Assembly: GCF_011386835.1 (NCBI RefSeq)
Contig: NC_088809.1
Coordinates: 19,993,567-20,057,566 of the forward strand
DNA: 64,000 nucleotides
Direction: 5' to 3'
DNA from: Chrysemys picta bellii
Taxonomy: Eukaryota; Chordata; Testudines; Emydidae
Below, one piece after another: positions 34,456-46,400 of this stretch. A model generated the notes under the pieces. The model saw only the letters and a list, made by a program, of their open reading frames with translations, did not search any database and had not been told where the DNA came from. Numbering within the stretch: the stretch's first letter is position 1; every line of letters begins with the position of its first letter. Both the position numbers and the translations under genes were made by a program.

Positions 34456-36509
34456 AAACTGACACCAAATATTCCCACTGTACAACCCCCTCCCACCTCT
34501 CAGCCCCTGTCTCTGATGATATTGCCCCTCCAGGCATTCAGGCTCATTGCCACGGTATCTGTGCGTCTGCCCCAATTCCAGCCTCACCACTCCCTTCATT
34601 TCCTGTCTCTGGGCCAGCTATCGCTCAGCCTCTTCTGGATGGAAAAACATCCCTATATCCCACAGCACCTGAGTCTCCCCTTTCTCTTCCTTTCAATCAC
34701 TTCTGTGGCCTGCAAGTCTGCAATCTGGACGACAGACACACATCAGACAAGGCACACGGGAACAATCAGAGGCTGGCTATTGTTTTCAATTGGGATGGGC
34801 ATTGATGTAGCCATTATAAACCGGCGCTACTCCGGCGTCAACCCTAGGTGGCCCAACACTCTTGGGTCCTTCTCCTGAGACAGACGGATCGAACTGAGCT
34901 AGGTCTCTGTGTATTCTCCATCCACATGAGTTTTCTAGGAGTTGCAGTTGGGCGGAATGCTTGGGAAGAGAGCCCAGCGTCTGCAGGGAGGGACGGGTAG
35001 ATGGGAGCAGGACGGGTTCAGAGGGAGTCATCGAGGAGAGGTCTAGAAAAGGGGGAAAAGGAAAACATTCTATGAGTCATTACGTGCCCACTGCAGCTGG
35101 GCACGGGGGGTAGAATGGGTAAACCGCCCCCAGGCCGGACCTAGGATTTCAAACAGGATGGTCCCTGGGGTGGGGTTAGCCCCTCTCTGGTTAGCTGTTG
35201 TTCCCGGGTGATTTTTAGCACGCTGGTTCAATCAGACCTAATGCTGGTATATCTCCCCAAGGGAGAAGTGAGACCTCCAGCTGCAGTGTGGACACACCCT
35301 GAATTGCAAAAGACACATGGAGTCAGACTTTTGATCAGGGCTTCTTAACCCCATGTCGCTGTTGTTCCCGGGTTACTAGTCCATGGTGGATAAAAGTTGG
35401 AACAAAGGGCTGGGTGAAGTCATGAAGGCTGGTTAGGAATTCCTTCAGGTGAAGGATGGTCTCATGGGTAAGGGACTCAATGGACTGCACTCCTCTCGGC
35501 TCTGACCTCCTTCGACTGGCCATTTAAAAAAAAAAAAAATCTCCCTGTGCCTCAGTTTCCCCACCTGTAAAAGGGGCTGATAAAACTTCCTCTTCAGACT
35601 GTAACCTCATCAGGATTGTCTCCTCCTATATGTGTGTGCAGCAAAGGGGTCTCAAATTCAGAGACTCTAGCTGCTATGGTAATAGAAATACATAAATAAT
35701 AATAATGTAAGGCTGGCGTGTGGTGTGAATTCTGGTAGCTTGCTACTAACTCTCTGCAGCGCCCCGAGGTGTGGATGGGCTGGGATTCGGGCTGGTCTTA
35801 TTTAACATCTTCATTAAGAAGCTGGAAGGGGCTGGAGCCACGCCTGGCTTAAATGAACACGTCTGCAGCCAAGGTACTAAATGGAGATACTTGGAACTCC
35901 AGTGGCCCAGAGAAATAAATACAAATCTTGGTGCAAACTGCCCTTCCACTCAGGTCCCTCAGTGGCTGGAGAGGAGCTGCCGGAGAGGGAATGTCTGCCA
36001 GACTGTTCTGTTGAGGAAGGGGGGGCAAGGTGGAGTGGGCGCAGTATTGCCCCCCACAAAGCCCACGGCTGTCTGCAGAGCCGTGGCAGGGCCCTGTGCC
36101 ACCAGAGTAGAGCTAGGCCACATTTTTAGCCAAAGCTTTTTGCAGATTCACCTACCCCACAGTGTGTTGTGAATTTGTGTCCATGGTGCCCAATTGTTTT
36201 GGGACCCGCCTCCCCCCGGATCTTTAAAATAAATAAAGAACAGAAAAGAAAACCCCTCTAGCCTGTGATTTTGCTGTTCAAAATGACTCGCTGTTTCAAA
36301 ATTTCCTTTAATTTTGGGAAAGGATCACGATCAAAAGTCATCCGAAACAGTCCAGTTGATCTCAAACAAAATGTTTCAACATTTTGATTCAAAAATATCC
36401 CTGCTTGGGTTTGACCCCAAACCATTTTTTTTTTTAAATTTCAGAATTGCCAGGGAACCAAAACATCCCTTATTTGCCCAGCTCTGTTCCCGGCCCATCA
36501 TGTCTCCCC
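34456..36509. other. Intergenic, largely unrecognised
   Basis: No gene. Near 35777-35850 the plus-strand frame reads GLVLFNIFIKKLEG, which resembles the GPVLFNIFINDL motif of CR1-type reverse transcriptases, so a decayed LINE fragment is likely there. A run of 13 A lies at about 35526-35538. Confidence 0.5.
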
Positions 36510-36605
36510 CAGATACCAGGCGGGTGAGGTAATATCTTTGATTGGACCTGGGGCGAGACAAGGCCAAGCTTGCCAGAGTACACCGAGCTCTTCTTTGGGT
36601 CTAGA
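36510..36605 (+). repeat. Single-arm relative of the foldback family
   Basis: GTGAGGTAATATCTTTGATT followed by TACACCGAGCTCTTCTTTGG matches one arm of the degenerate foldback at 47218-47430. No inverted partner follows. Confidence 0.6.
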
Positions 36606-36960
36606 CTGGGAATCGGGGGGGAAAGCAGTTGGCAGAACTAACCAGCCGCTTGAGGCCAAGTCCCCTGCAGAGGAGCTGGGTGCATTGGCCAGTGGGGGCC
36701 GTGCTGGGCCCTGCCACACTCCAAAGGGCGCATCTTATCCCCTTCAGTCCATCCCAACTCAGCAGGGCAGCGCCTGCCCAGAGCTGACTAATGTGGTAGC
36801 ACCAAGGAGCCCGGCGGGGCACAGGGCTGCCAGGACGGGGCCTTAGTGAGGTGGCATCTTGGGGCACCCACAGCAGAGTGAGGGGCGAGGCGGGTTTATG
36901 GGGCGCAGCGGCTGAAGCCAGAGGGGAACTTGGTCAAAGTTTTTTTTGTGGGGTCACAGA

Positions 36961-37083
36961 TAGGGTGACCAGATGTCCCAGTTTTATAAGGACAGTCCAG
37001 ATGGTCGGAGCTTTGTCTTCTCTAGGCGCCTCTTACCCCCCACTCCCTGTCCTGATTTTTCACACTTGCTGTCTGGTCCCCCC
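36961..37083 (+). repeat. Degenerate MITE (TAGGGTGACCAGAT ends)
   Basis: Begins TAGGGTGACCAGATGTCC and ends near GCTGTCTGGTCCCCCC. A better preserved relative lies at 39936-40059. It abuts the GC-rich region upstream of MMP28. Confidence 0.7.
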
Positions 37084-37347
37084 CAAGTCACAGACCCAGG
37101 AAAATCGTGCCCAGCGGAGCGTTTCCAGCTGTTCCCCGCTCGCTGCTGGCGGATCCGCCAGAGCCCCGGCGCTGCCTTCCCCAGCCGGGCTGGCGGGTGC
37201 TGGGCTCCGGGCCGGGGCCAGCCCCAGCGGGGGCGGGGAGCCGAGCCCCGCCCAGGCAGCTCGCCTCCGCCGGGCGTGCCGAGCCCTGCCCCAGCTGGCG
37301 AGCCCGGCAGGGGCGAGGCGCCAGAGCGCCCGGCGGAGCGCACGGGG

Positions 37348-37443
37348 ATGGAGGCGGCGGCGGCTCTGGCAGCCCTGGCCCTGGGGGTCCTGCTGCTGGC
37401 GCGGCCCGGCCCGGGGGCCAGCCTGGAGCGGGGGGACGCCGAG
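37348..37443 (+). CDS. MMP28: MMP28 exon 1 (start codon, signal peptide)
   Basis: ATG at 37348-37350 in the context CACGGGGATGG opens 32 codons ending at donor GAG|GTGAGG. The product begins MEAAAALAALALGVLLLARP, a hydrophobic signal peptide, then GPGASLERGDAE. LERGDAE aligns with human AERGGQE before FLEKYGY. The exon is in phase 0 and is a few codons shorter than the human equivalent. The start is the first in-frame ATG that gives a signal peptide. Confidence 0.85.
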
Positions 37444-40400
37444 GTGAGGGGCGCAGCGGGGCGCTGCCCAGCCCGGGGGGACTCTGGGGTGCGCGGGGCT
37501 GGGGGCATCCTGGGGAGGGACCAGCGGGCTCTGGGGATCCCGGGAGGCTGGGTGATCCTGGTGGGCTGGGGGCATCCTGGTGGGCATGGGGAGGGGCCAG
37601 AGGGATCTGGGGATCCTGGGGGCATCCCGAAGGACATGGGGAGGGGCAAGAGGACTGTGGGGATCCTGGGGGGGGCTGTGGGGAGATCCCGCTATCCCTC
37701 GCCCTAAAAAAAATTGGGCTACTTGAGAGACAAACTGAAACTGGCTCGAAGGAAATCGGGCAATTCCTTTATCTGGGTCCATTTGCAGTTGTATTTGGGT
37801 TTAAGTTTATTTTTTGTCTTTATGTCACTGCACGTGTGTGTCCTCTCCTGGTCGGTGGGGAGAATTGAGGTGTCAGATTTTGGTACAGAACACAGGGAGC
37901 CTTTAGGGGTTTGTGGTTCTTCACATTTGGGCTCGGATTCAGCGAAGATTGACAGATGCTTAATTTTTAAAACCATGGTAGTCCTATTGCATTAACTGGA
38001 GTTGCTCATGGGCTTAAAATGAAGCATCTGCTTAAAGTTAGGCAGGTGCATACAATCCTGCAGGATCCTGGTTTTAATGTATTACCTGCAAGATCTGGGA
38101 GAAGCTTCCTCCCCCATCCCCCAGGTGATTATCAGCATTGCCAACCCCAACTGCTCCAGAACCGTGAGCCCAGCTCCTAGAATTGTGAGACTGGCATAAA
38201 ATCATGAGATTAAAAAAAAAATTGGAATTCTTTTTATTCCCATCTGGGTTTTGAGCCGGGGTGTGTGTGTGGTTGTGGGTGACATTTTTAAGCACCTCTC
38301 CTCAGTCCTGAGGGTTAGAAAACAGGAAGGATGGACCAGTGTTCCAGTGTTTAGGGCCTGGGACTTGGGAATCCTATATTCAAATCCCTGCTCTGCTACC
38401 GACTTCCTGTGTGGCCTTGGGCACGTAGTCTGTCTCTGCCTCAGTTCCGCATCTGTAAAATGGGCATAATAGCATTCTGTCACAGCGGGTTGGAAGGATG
38501 AATACATTAGAGTGTGACATGCTCAGATACTACAGTCCTGCAGGCCACATAAGTACCTTCAACATTTCTTTTTGTTTTTACATGAAAGTGGAGATGAGTG
38601 CTCTGAGATCTGCTGATGAATGTGTTATCTAAAAGCTACCTGGTGGTGGTGTTAATAATAATCCTCAATTAATCACATGACTCCAGAAGCCGAGGCTTTA
38701 AGAAAAAACATCAAATCTGGCCAGACTTGCCATTAAAACCACAGGAGTTGGTAACACTGGACTATATAAACTAGGCGCATACGTTGATGTGCAAATTGTT
38801 AATCGCTTTATTTCCTGGCTTGGCCTTTGTTTTTCTATGTGTTAGTAGTGACTGTAATGGCAATAAAAAATAAAGTTGAAAAGCTACATCTGAAATGTCT
38901 GAATTTTAAACCATTATTATCCCCTCTATGCACATGGAGAAAAGGAGGGTGTGGATTCAGATTGGATTCGAATTTGGGAGAGTTCGGTCCCGGTCCCATG
39001 CTGAGGGCGCTGGCCAATGTTTAGGTGATTCAGGAAAGCACTTTGCCAATTCTCCTTGCAGTCAGCGGGACTTTCTTAAAACAGTGGTATGTGTGCTTCG
39101 GTCCCATTGGCATCAATTAAAGTTAATCACATGCTTACAGTTAAGCATGTGCGGAAGTGTTTTCCGGAATCTGGCTCTCTATGAACAATGCAATAAAGGA
39201 CAAAATCCCTGTAGCTTGACGAAGGAAACACCCTAAGGCCATTGGAAATAGGCAGAAAGACTGTTTAGAAAAGAAAGGCAGAGAAAGGGGTGACAGAGAA
39301 GTGAGAGGGAATGTAAGGGATAGCTGAAACCTTCTCATTAAGGAATTTTTTATACCTCCTCCCCCAATATCGCTGTGGTGTCTTGCTCCCATTTCTCTCC
39401 CCCTTCACATGCTCAGTCTTGAGCACAAATTGAATGTACTTCCCGAGGTGTATTTATATGTGCTGAGAAATCCTCCAAAATATTCCTAAATCTGCCTTCG
39501 CTTGGTATAGTAGCTTCTCCAATCTAGCAGCTCTGTCCGTGTGTATAAAGCTGATCTTGCCAGCACGGGCAGGAGTGGATTTCGTATTTTTGTTTGTTAT
39601 TGAGTGTTGGGATTAGCCTGCTGTGCTGTGAGAGGTAGTGTGCATTCCCTCTCCCTTGTTGTATCGTGCTGCTTCAGTGGAATTGGTGCGGCCTTTAAAG
39701 GAACTAAACACTAGGGCTGTCTATTAATCGCAGTGAACGCCGGCGATTAACGCAAAACAAATTAATTAGATTTTAAAAAAAGTTACGATTAATCGCAGTT
39801 TTAATCGCACTGTTAATGAGTAATAGAATACCAGTTTAAATGCATTATAAATGTGTTTGGATGTTTTTCTACCTTTTCAAATATACTGATTTCAATTACA
39901 ACACAGAATTTGAAGAGTACAGTGCTCACTTTATATAGGGTGACCAGATAGCAACTGTGAAAAAACGGGACAGGGGATGGGGGGTAATAGACGCTTATAT
40001 TAGAAAAAGTCCCAAAAAACGGGACTGTCCCTTTAAAAACAGGACATCTGGTCACCCTAAGTCTATATTATTTTGATTACAAATATTTGCACTGTAAAAA
40101 AGATAACCATGCAAAGCAGTGTGAACCAACACACCTTCATTTTCATCATCTGACTCCGATGCCACCAACATAAATTAACTCATTATTTTTTAACCGGAGT
40201 CGTCAGCTTGGAAGCACGTCCTCTGGAATGGTGGTTGAAGCATGAAGGGGCATTTGAATGTTTAGCATATCTGGCCCATAAATACCTTGCAGTGCCGGCT
40301 ACAATAGTGCCATGTGAATGCCTGTTCTCTTTTTCAGGTGACATTGTAAATAAGAAGCAGGCAGCAGTATTTCCCGTAAATGTAAACAAACTTATTTGTG

Positions 40401-43400
40401 TTAGCGATTGGCTGATCAAGAAGTAGGACTGAGTGGACTTGTAGGCTCTGAAGTTTTACATTGTTTTGTTTTTGAGTGCAGTTATGTAAAAAAACATATT
40501 TGTAAGTTGCACTTTCATGGTAAAGAGATTGCACTGCAGTGTATGAGGTGAATTGAAAAATATTATTTCTTTAGTTTATCTTTTTTACAGTGCAAATATT
40601 TGTAATCAATAATAATATAAAGTGAACACTGCACACTTTGCATTCTGCATTGTAATCAATTTATTTGAAAATGTAGAAAAACATCCAAAAATATTTATAA
40701 TACATTTAAATTGGTATTCCGTTATTGTTTAAAACTGCAATTAATCATGACTATTTTTTTAATCTCACCATTAATTGTGATTATTTTTTTTAAATCGTTT
40801 TGCATCCCTACCAAAACCCTCACTCTTGTGGGGGTAACCTCATACTCCTACCACAGTAGGAAACAGAGGATGTTGGAGTGGCAGAAATCAAATATGTTCC
40901 ACTTTACTGAACCGTGTTTCTATCACGTTGGCCACATCACAGGCTTTTCATCAGAGCAAGCCTTGGAAGGATTAGGTTTTATCAGCACATGTCGATAAAT
41001 GTCAGTTTCAGCATATATACACAAAGAGAGGAAAAAGTGTTTGGATAATAATTGAAATTTACAGATCGGCAAAAAAAGAAAAATGCTGCTTGAAAACTAA
41101 TTCCAGCTTGATTTAAGGCTGTTTGCTTTCTCTTTTTGACGTGTGATGTTGACAATTTGTGTGTGAATGGCTGTAAAGCTTTAACTTTTTGAATTTCAGA
41201 GTCTACTGTCATTAAATAATTATTGTCAGACCCCCCCCCCCACAATTTCATGCAACTGTGAACATTTAAATTGGGGAAAAGTGCTTAAAATGCATACTTT
41301 TGCACAAGTGTGATCATTTAAATTGAGAAAAATGCTTAAAAATAAATATCACTATTATCTGTTGAAATGATAAAAAAAATCAAATTCCGCCAACGTTGTT
41401 AATAACGGTGACTCAGAGATGGTGATGAGTGTGATATAAGAACCTATATAGAATAGACCTTATGGGGAAGGCACTGGACTTGGATTGATTAGTTTACACG
41501 CCCAGCTTGACCACAGACTGTCCATGTGCAAATCACTTAGGCCTTCTCTCCATTTAAAAATTAGACCGATTTAGCTGCGTGGCTCAGGTCTGTGAGAAAT
41601 TCCACACTCTGAGTCCTAACCCACGGGGTAGACACAACTAGGTCAGTGGAAGAATTCTTCCGTAAACCTAGCTACCGCCTCGCAGTGGTGGATTAACTAC
41701 CTTGACGGAAAAACCCCTCCTGTCACTGTAGGAGGCGTCTACACCATGGCAGCCCAGCTGCAGCGCCGTAACTGTCCTGCTATAACAGCTGTAGCCAGGA
41801 GTGGCGCCAGGGTTTTTGGCGCCCCAGGTGGGGGTCCTTCCGCGCTCCCGGTCGTCATCGGCAATTCTGCGGCGGGGGGGTCCTTCCACGCTCCCGGTCT
41901 TCGGGACACTTCGGCGGCGGGTCCCGGAGCGAGTGAAGGACCCGCCGCAGAATTGCTGCCAAAGACCCGGAGCGCGGAAGGACCCCCTGCCGCCGAATTG
42001 CCGCAAAGGGAGGCAAAATGCCACCCCACCAAATCCTGGCACCCTAGGCGACCGCGTAGGTCACCTAAATGGAAGCGCCAGCCCTGGCTGTAGTATAGAC
42101 ATGCCCATAGACATAGCCTAAACTCTTTGGGACAGGGACTATCTCTTGCCGAGTATCTATGCAGTGTCTTGCTCAATGGGACGCTGGTCTGAAGGTGCTA
42201 TTGTATTTCTACTAAGAGTGACACCCCCACAAACTTTCTTTGTGAAAGATTTAAATTCAAATGTTTTAAAAAATTCTGCTGCTGGAATAATTCTTTCAAT
42301 TTGGCACCAGTATATTTCCTACCTTAACAGGAGGAAAAGTAGCCCAGGCGTGGAGGGAGAGGTAATTAGTCAATTTCCTGTAAGGAATAACAGTCATCGT
42401 TTTATTGATCCTGTAATCTAAGGAGGAATAAAAGGTTCATTAGATCATAGCTGCTAACAATGGCCAGTGATAGCACCGAGGTGTCACACAGTTCAAAGAT
42501 TTCAACGTGAACCTCCACATGAATAATTGTGAGGCGATTACATGAGTCACAGATGTGAATGTGCAGTGTGAACAATCAAACTTTCTTTACAGCGGGTTCA
42601 TGACACAATCATTGCTTATTCTTGAAAATAACACCCTGGAGTCAAATGTCTGAAAGCTTCTGGGATCAGTCAGATTTCGCTATGCAGATTTTTATATTGA
42701 CTAACGGTGACGGATTCTATTTTTTCCTCTCTTGATAGCCCTTTAAAAACAAAAACAACCCCCTTCCCGCAAAGATTAATTTTTAATAAAAAGAGCAACA
42801 TGTGCAAACTGGTTGGGCAGATATTTGGGCATTTGTAGGGTCCGGGTCTCATTCTACACTCTAGCAAAACTCCCCCAAGCGCCTTAAACCATCTTCTGAT
42901 GTCACTTGCACCACAATAACTTCTGCCTCTCCCGGGTATGAGTGAGATGACCATTGGGCCACCGAGTGGGAATGCAGGCTCTGTCCCAAGTCGCTCAGTG
43001 CAAAGCTGAGAAGGCTGTCTTCATTGACAATGGCAGTTATGTTCCCAGTGTCCGTGCTGAGTGAGGGGAGGGTACAGTAACCAGAGCGCGGAGGCCGGAA
43101 GACGAAAGGAGGGGGGGAGGCATACAGTTCACGAGCAAAGGGGAAATTCTAGTTTACGCTGATGTGAAATTTATTTATTTAATATTAAAACATCTGAGAA
43201 GAATCTCTTTGATTGCTCAGCGGAAAATAACATGTCACGGATGACACAAAGGCCTGAAACTGCACATTTCAACCTCCTCATGGTGGCTGTATTTTTTTAA
43301 TTTTTTTTATAGGGATATACTATTTATTATTACTGTTCTAGTACCATCCATGCTCTGCTTGGTGCTTTCCAAACAAGCGGGAAGCCAATGGGCCAGGTTG

Positions 43401-46400
43401 GTATAGTGCCGTTGCAGGTCTGGACCATTGAAATTGATGAAGATACTCGATTTATACCAGCTGAAGATCTAGCCCACAGTCCCTGCCCGGAAAAGGCAGG
43501 TCAAAAAGACAAACCAAGTATGAAGAGCTTGGAAAAGGCTTAAAATATACAGTCAAAATGTACACGTGTTCTATCTTCATTCCAACCATTCTCTGTCTGT
43601 TGGTTAATTTCATGTGGGAGTGGGAGTGGGTCTGGAGGGACATGCAGGAGAGAGCGCTCCTTCCGGAGGAATTTCATAGGCAGGAGTGGAAGAGTAAAGC
43701 AGGGTGTTGTTTTAACCAATCTTGGTCCTCGTTTTCTGTTGAACTTGCTTTGTGTACCTTTTCGATGACGGAGGAAACTAGAGCTGTACTTGAAGTTTCG
43801 AATGAGGACTCGCTCCAAGAGGTTATGCCGTCAAGAGTGCAGCTTGGGCGTGTGGGAAGCAGACAAACAAGAAGTCTTTGCACCCACCTAAATCACATGT
43901 TTAGAAAGCAGTGAAGAGATAAGCAGTGAGCATGGATCCTACCAGTCCAGGGCTTACCCTCCCATAGCACTCTTCACCCAAGCATCTCACCCTGCTTTGT
44001 AAGCGTTAATTAAATCCTTATCAGTCCTGTGAAGTAGGTAAGTATCGTTATCCCTGTTGGAGGGAAACTGAGGCACGGGAGTTAAGGGCCTTCTTTTCAG
44101 AGGTGCTGAGCACCTTCATTGACTTTCAATGAAGCTATTGGCCCTCTGCGTGTCTTAGCTGCCCCTAAGCATAGGTGCTGGAAGTAGGGGTGCTGGGGGT
44201 GCAGCCGCACCCCCTGGCTTGAAGTGGTTTCCATCATATCCGGGGTTTACAGTTTGGTTCAATGGCTCTCAGTCCCCCCACTATACAAATTGTTTCTTGT
44301 GCTGACCATTGGTAACGCTGATCTTGCAGCAAGGAACTCATTGGCTTAACTGCCGAATTGGAATGCACATGGATTCACTTGCGTGGCAGTCATTTAATAA
44401 CAGCTGGCTCTTAGACAGCGCTTTGCATCAGCAGATCTCAGAGCACTTTGCAAAGGAGGTCAGGGGCATTATACCCATTTTAAATCTGGGGAAACTGAGG
44501 CACTTCCTATTCCAAAATGTATAACCCCCAACACAACTACTTATCAGGGGGCTCATAGAATTGACTTGATTCCAGTGCTGATACCTGGATTTGGAAGAAA
44601 GGGAAATATGAAAAAAGGTTCCTTGTAGATTTCTGAGACCGATAGCCAGAGAGAGGCTGAGGTCCAAAGGACGTGGCATCCAATTGAAACTATCATTCAA
44701 GTGAAGGAGGAGGGCTTTCGGAGAGTTTCTGATCTAAAACAATTACGATCTGCCTGAAATCCCGCTGTCTTGGGGTTAAGGATTCAACCTGCAACTAAAA
44801 TGTGCTGCTTCTAATTGTGGTTTCCAAGGGGAGGAAATTCGAATTGTATTTGCTTCTTGCCTATGGACACTTTAAAGTGAGGAAACATCTTGCCCTCAGC
44901 CTGAAATCTCCATTGGGATGTTTTCCCCGGCAGTAATTTTTGCTCCCTTGGAGTGTTATCCGAGGCGAGGCCAGGATGTTGGAGCTTTGTCTTTCCTTCC
45001 AGCTGCAGGTAACCCTGGCCAAGCTTCAGTGGGGTTTGGGTCAGGCCCTGACCAGGAAAGCAGGATCTCTATCATAGGTACTTACAAGGCCCCTATTGCC
45101 TTAGTATCTGAGTCCCCAGATCCTCAAAGGTATGAAGGTGCCGACTGCCGAGCTCCCGTTGAAATCAATGAACGTTAGGTGCCTATCTGCCTTTGAGGAG
45201 CTGGGCCTGAGTGCGTCATGCTCGTTGGTGTATTTATCTTCACAGCGCCCCTGTGGGGCAGGGCAGGGCTACAGATAAGGAACCGAGGCACAGAGAGGCT
45301 ACACTGGTTCGCTTCCCTGCCTCAGTGTCCCTGTCTGCAAAATGGGATAATACACGTCACCTTTTCGGGGCTTGCTCCTTTGTCAGTGAACATCCGCGTC
45401 AGGGCCCAAAAGGGTTCAAATACCTTCGCCACTTTCACCCCATGGATCCCCTCCCCCCGCAGCAGCCTCAGCCCTGTGCATAGCAAGTCCCTCCTGACCT
45501 GGCTTGACCTGCTCCCTGGGGCGCTTGCGGCCTTCTGTGAGCCGCCCTGGCTTCCCACCAGCCAGAAGAATTTCCCTCTTGTTTTGCTCCGTTCTCCAGT
45601 GCGGAGGGCGTGCTGGGCATATTTTCCTTTAATGCTCTGCTATTCATTTCCTGCTGGTTTTTATATTGCATGGAAAATAGCATTTCCCCTTCTGCGACCG
45701 GCGGGGGGAGGGGGTAAAACTTTCCTACACTTTTAATGACGGCTTCTAGCTCTGCATAGTAACTTTAAACTGTAGCTCTAATGAGATTTAATCCTCTCGT
45801 TTTGATCAAGTGACATAAAATCTCCCTATTTGTATTCTCTGGGTGGGGAGTTCAGAGCTGTTGCAATTCTAGAGGCTGTGTTGTCTATTGGTTAGAGCAG
45901 AGGTGGCTGCGAGTCAGGACTCCTGGGTTCCATTGTTATAGTCAAAGGTCTCTGGGGCAGGGACTTAGGCCCCAATCGCCAAAGGTATTTAGGCACCTGC
46001 CTTCCATTGATTTCAGTGGGAATTAGGTGCCTAAATACCTTTGAGGACCTGGACCCTTGTCGAGTTCAATGTCTGATCATTGCCATGCAGAGCCAGAGAA
46101 CTACACACACAAAGCAGAACTTACCCCTTTGTTCATAGGCCAGCATGAAACCTATGCATCCACTTCACTACTAGAAGTTTGTATCTGCAGCCAATCCGTG
46201 ATCCGCAAAAAAGGTCCGTGGATATCTGTGGATATCCACAGAGGGGAGGGATAGCTCAGTGGTTTGAGCATTGGCCTGCTAAACCCAGGGTTGTGAGTTC
46301 AATCCTTGAGGGGGCCACTTGGGGATCTGGGGCAAAATCAGTACTTGGTCCTGCTAGTGAAGGCAGGGGGCTGGACTCGATGACCTTTCAAGGTCCCTTC

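Larger units (their letters stand above)
37090..37680 (+). promoter_or_regulatory. MMP28: CpG-rich promoter region of MMP28
   Basis: CpG-dense, GC-rich sequence surrounds the MMP28 start codon and is unlike the flanking DNA. It has GC boxes (GGGGCGGGGAGC near 37231 and CCCCGCCC near 37246) and no TATA box at a sensible distance. The transcription start cannot be fixed from sequence alone. Several long overlapping open frames here (about 200-250 codons, both strands) are products of base composition. Confidence 0.6.

Noticed and set aside
36851..37868. Overlapping open frames of 198-253 codons on both strands around the MMP28 start
   Set aside because: They lie in a CpG-rich region with few stop codons in any frame, overlap each other on both strands, and only the 32-codon stretch at 37348-37443 fits MMP28.
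41668..42176. Open frames of 106-145 codons
   Set aside because: They are contained in or overlap the GC-rich hAT MITE with its 8-bp duplication.
46243..46320. tRNA-like A and B boxes suggesting a tRNA gene
   Set aside because: The sequence runs on into a SINE body and tail and recurs at 5690 and 34275; it is the head of a tRNA-derived SINE.
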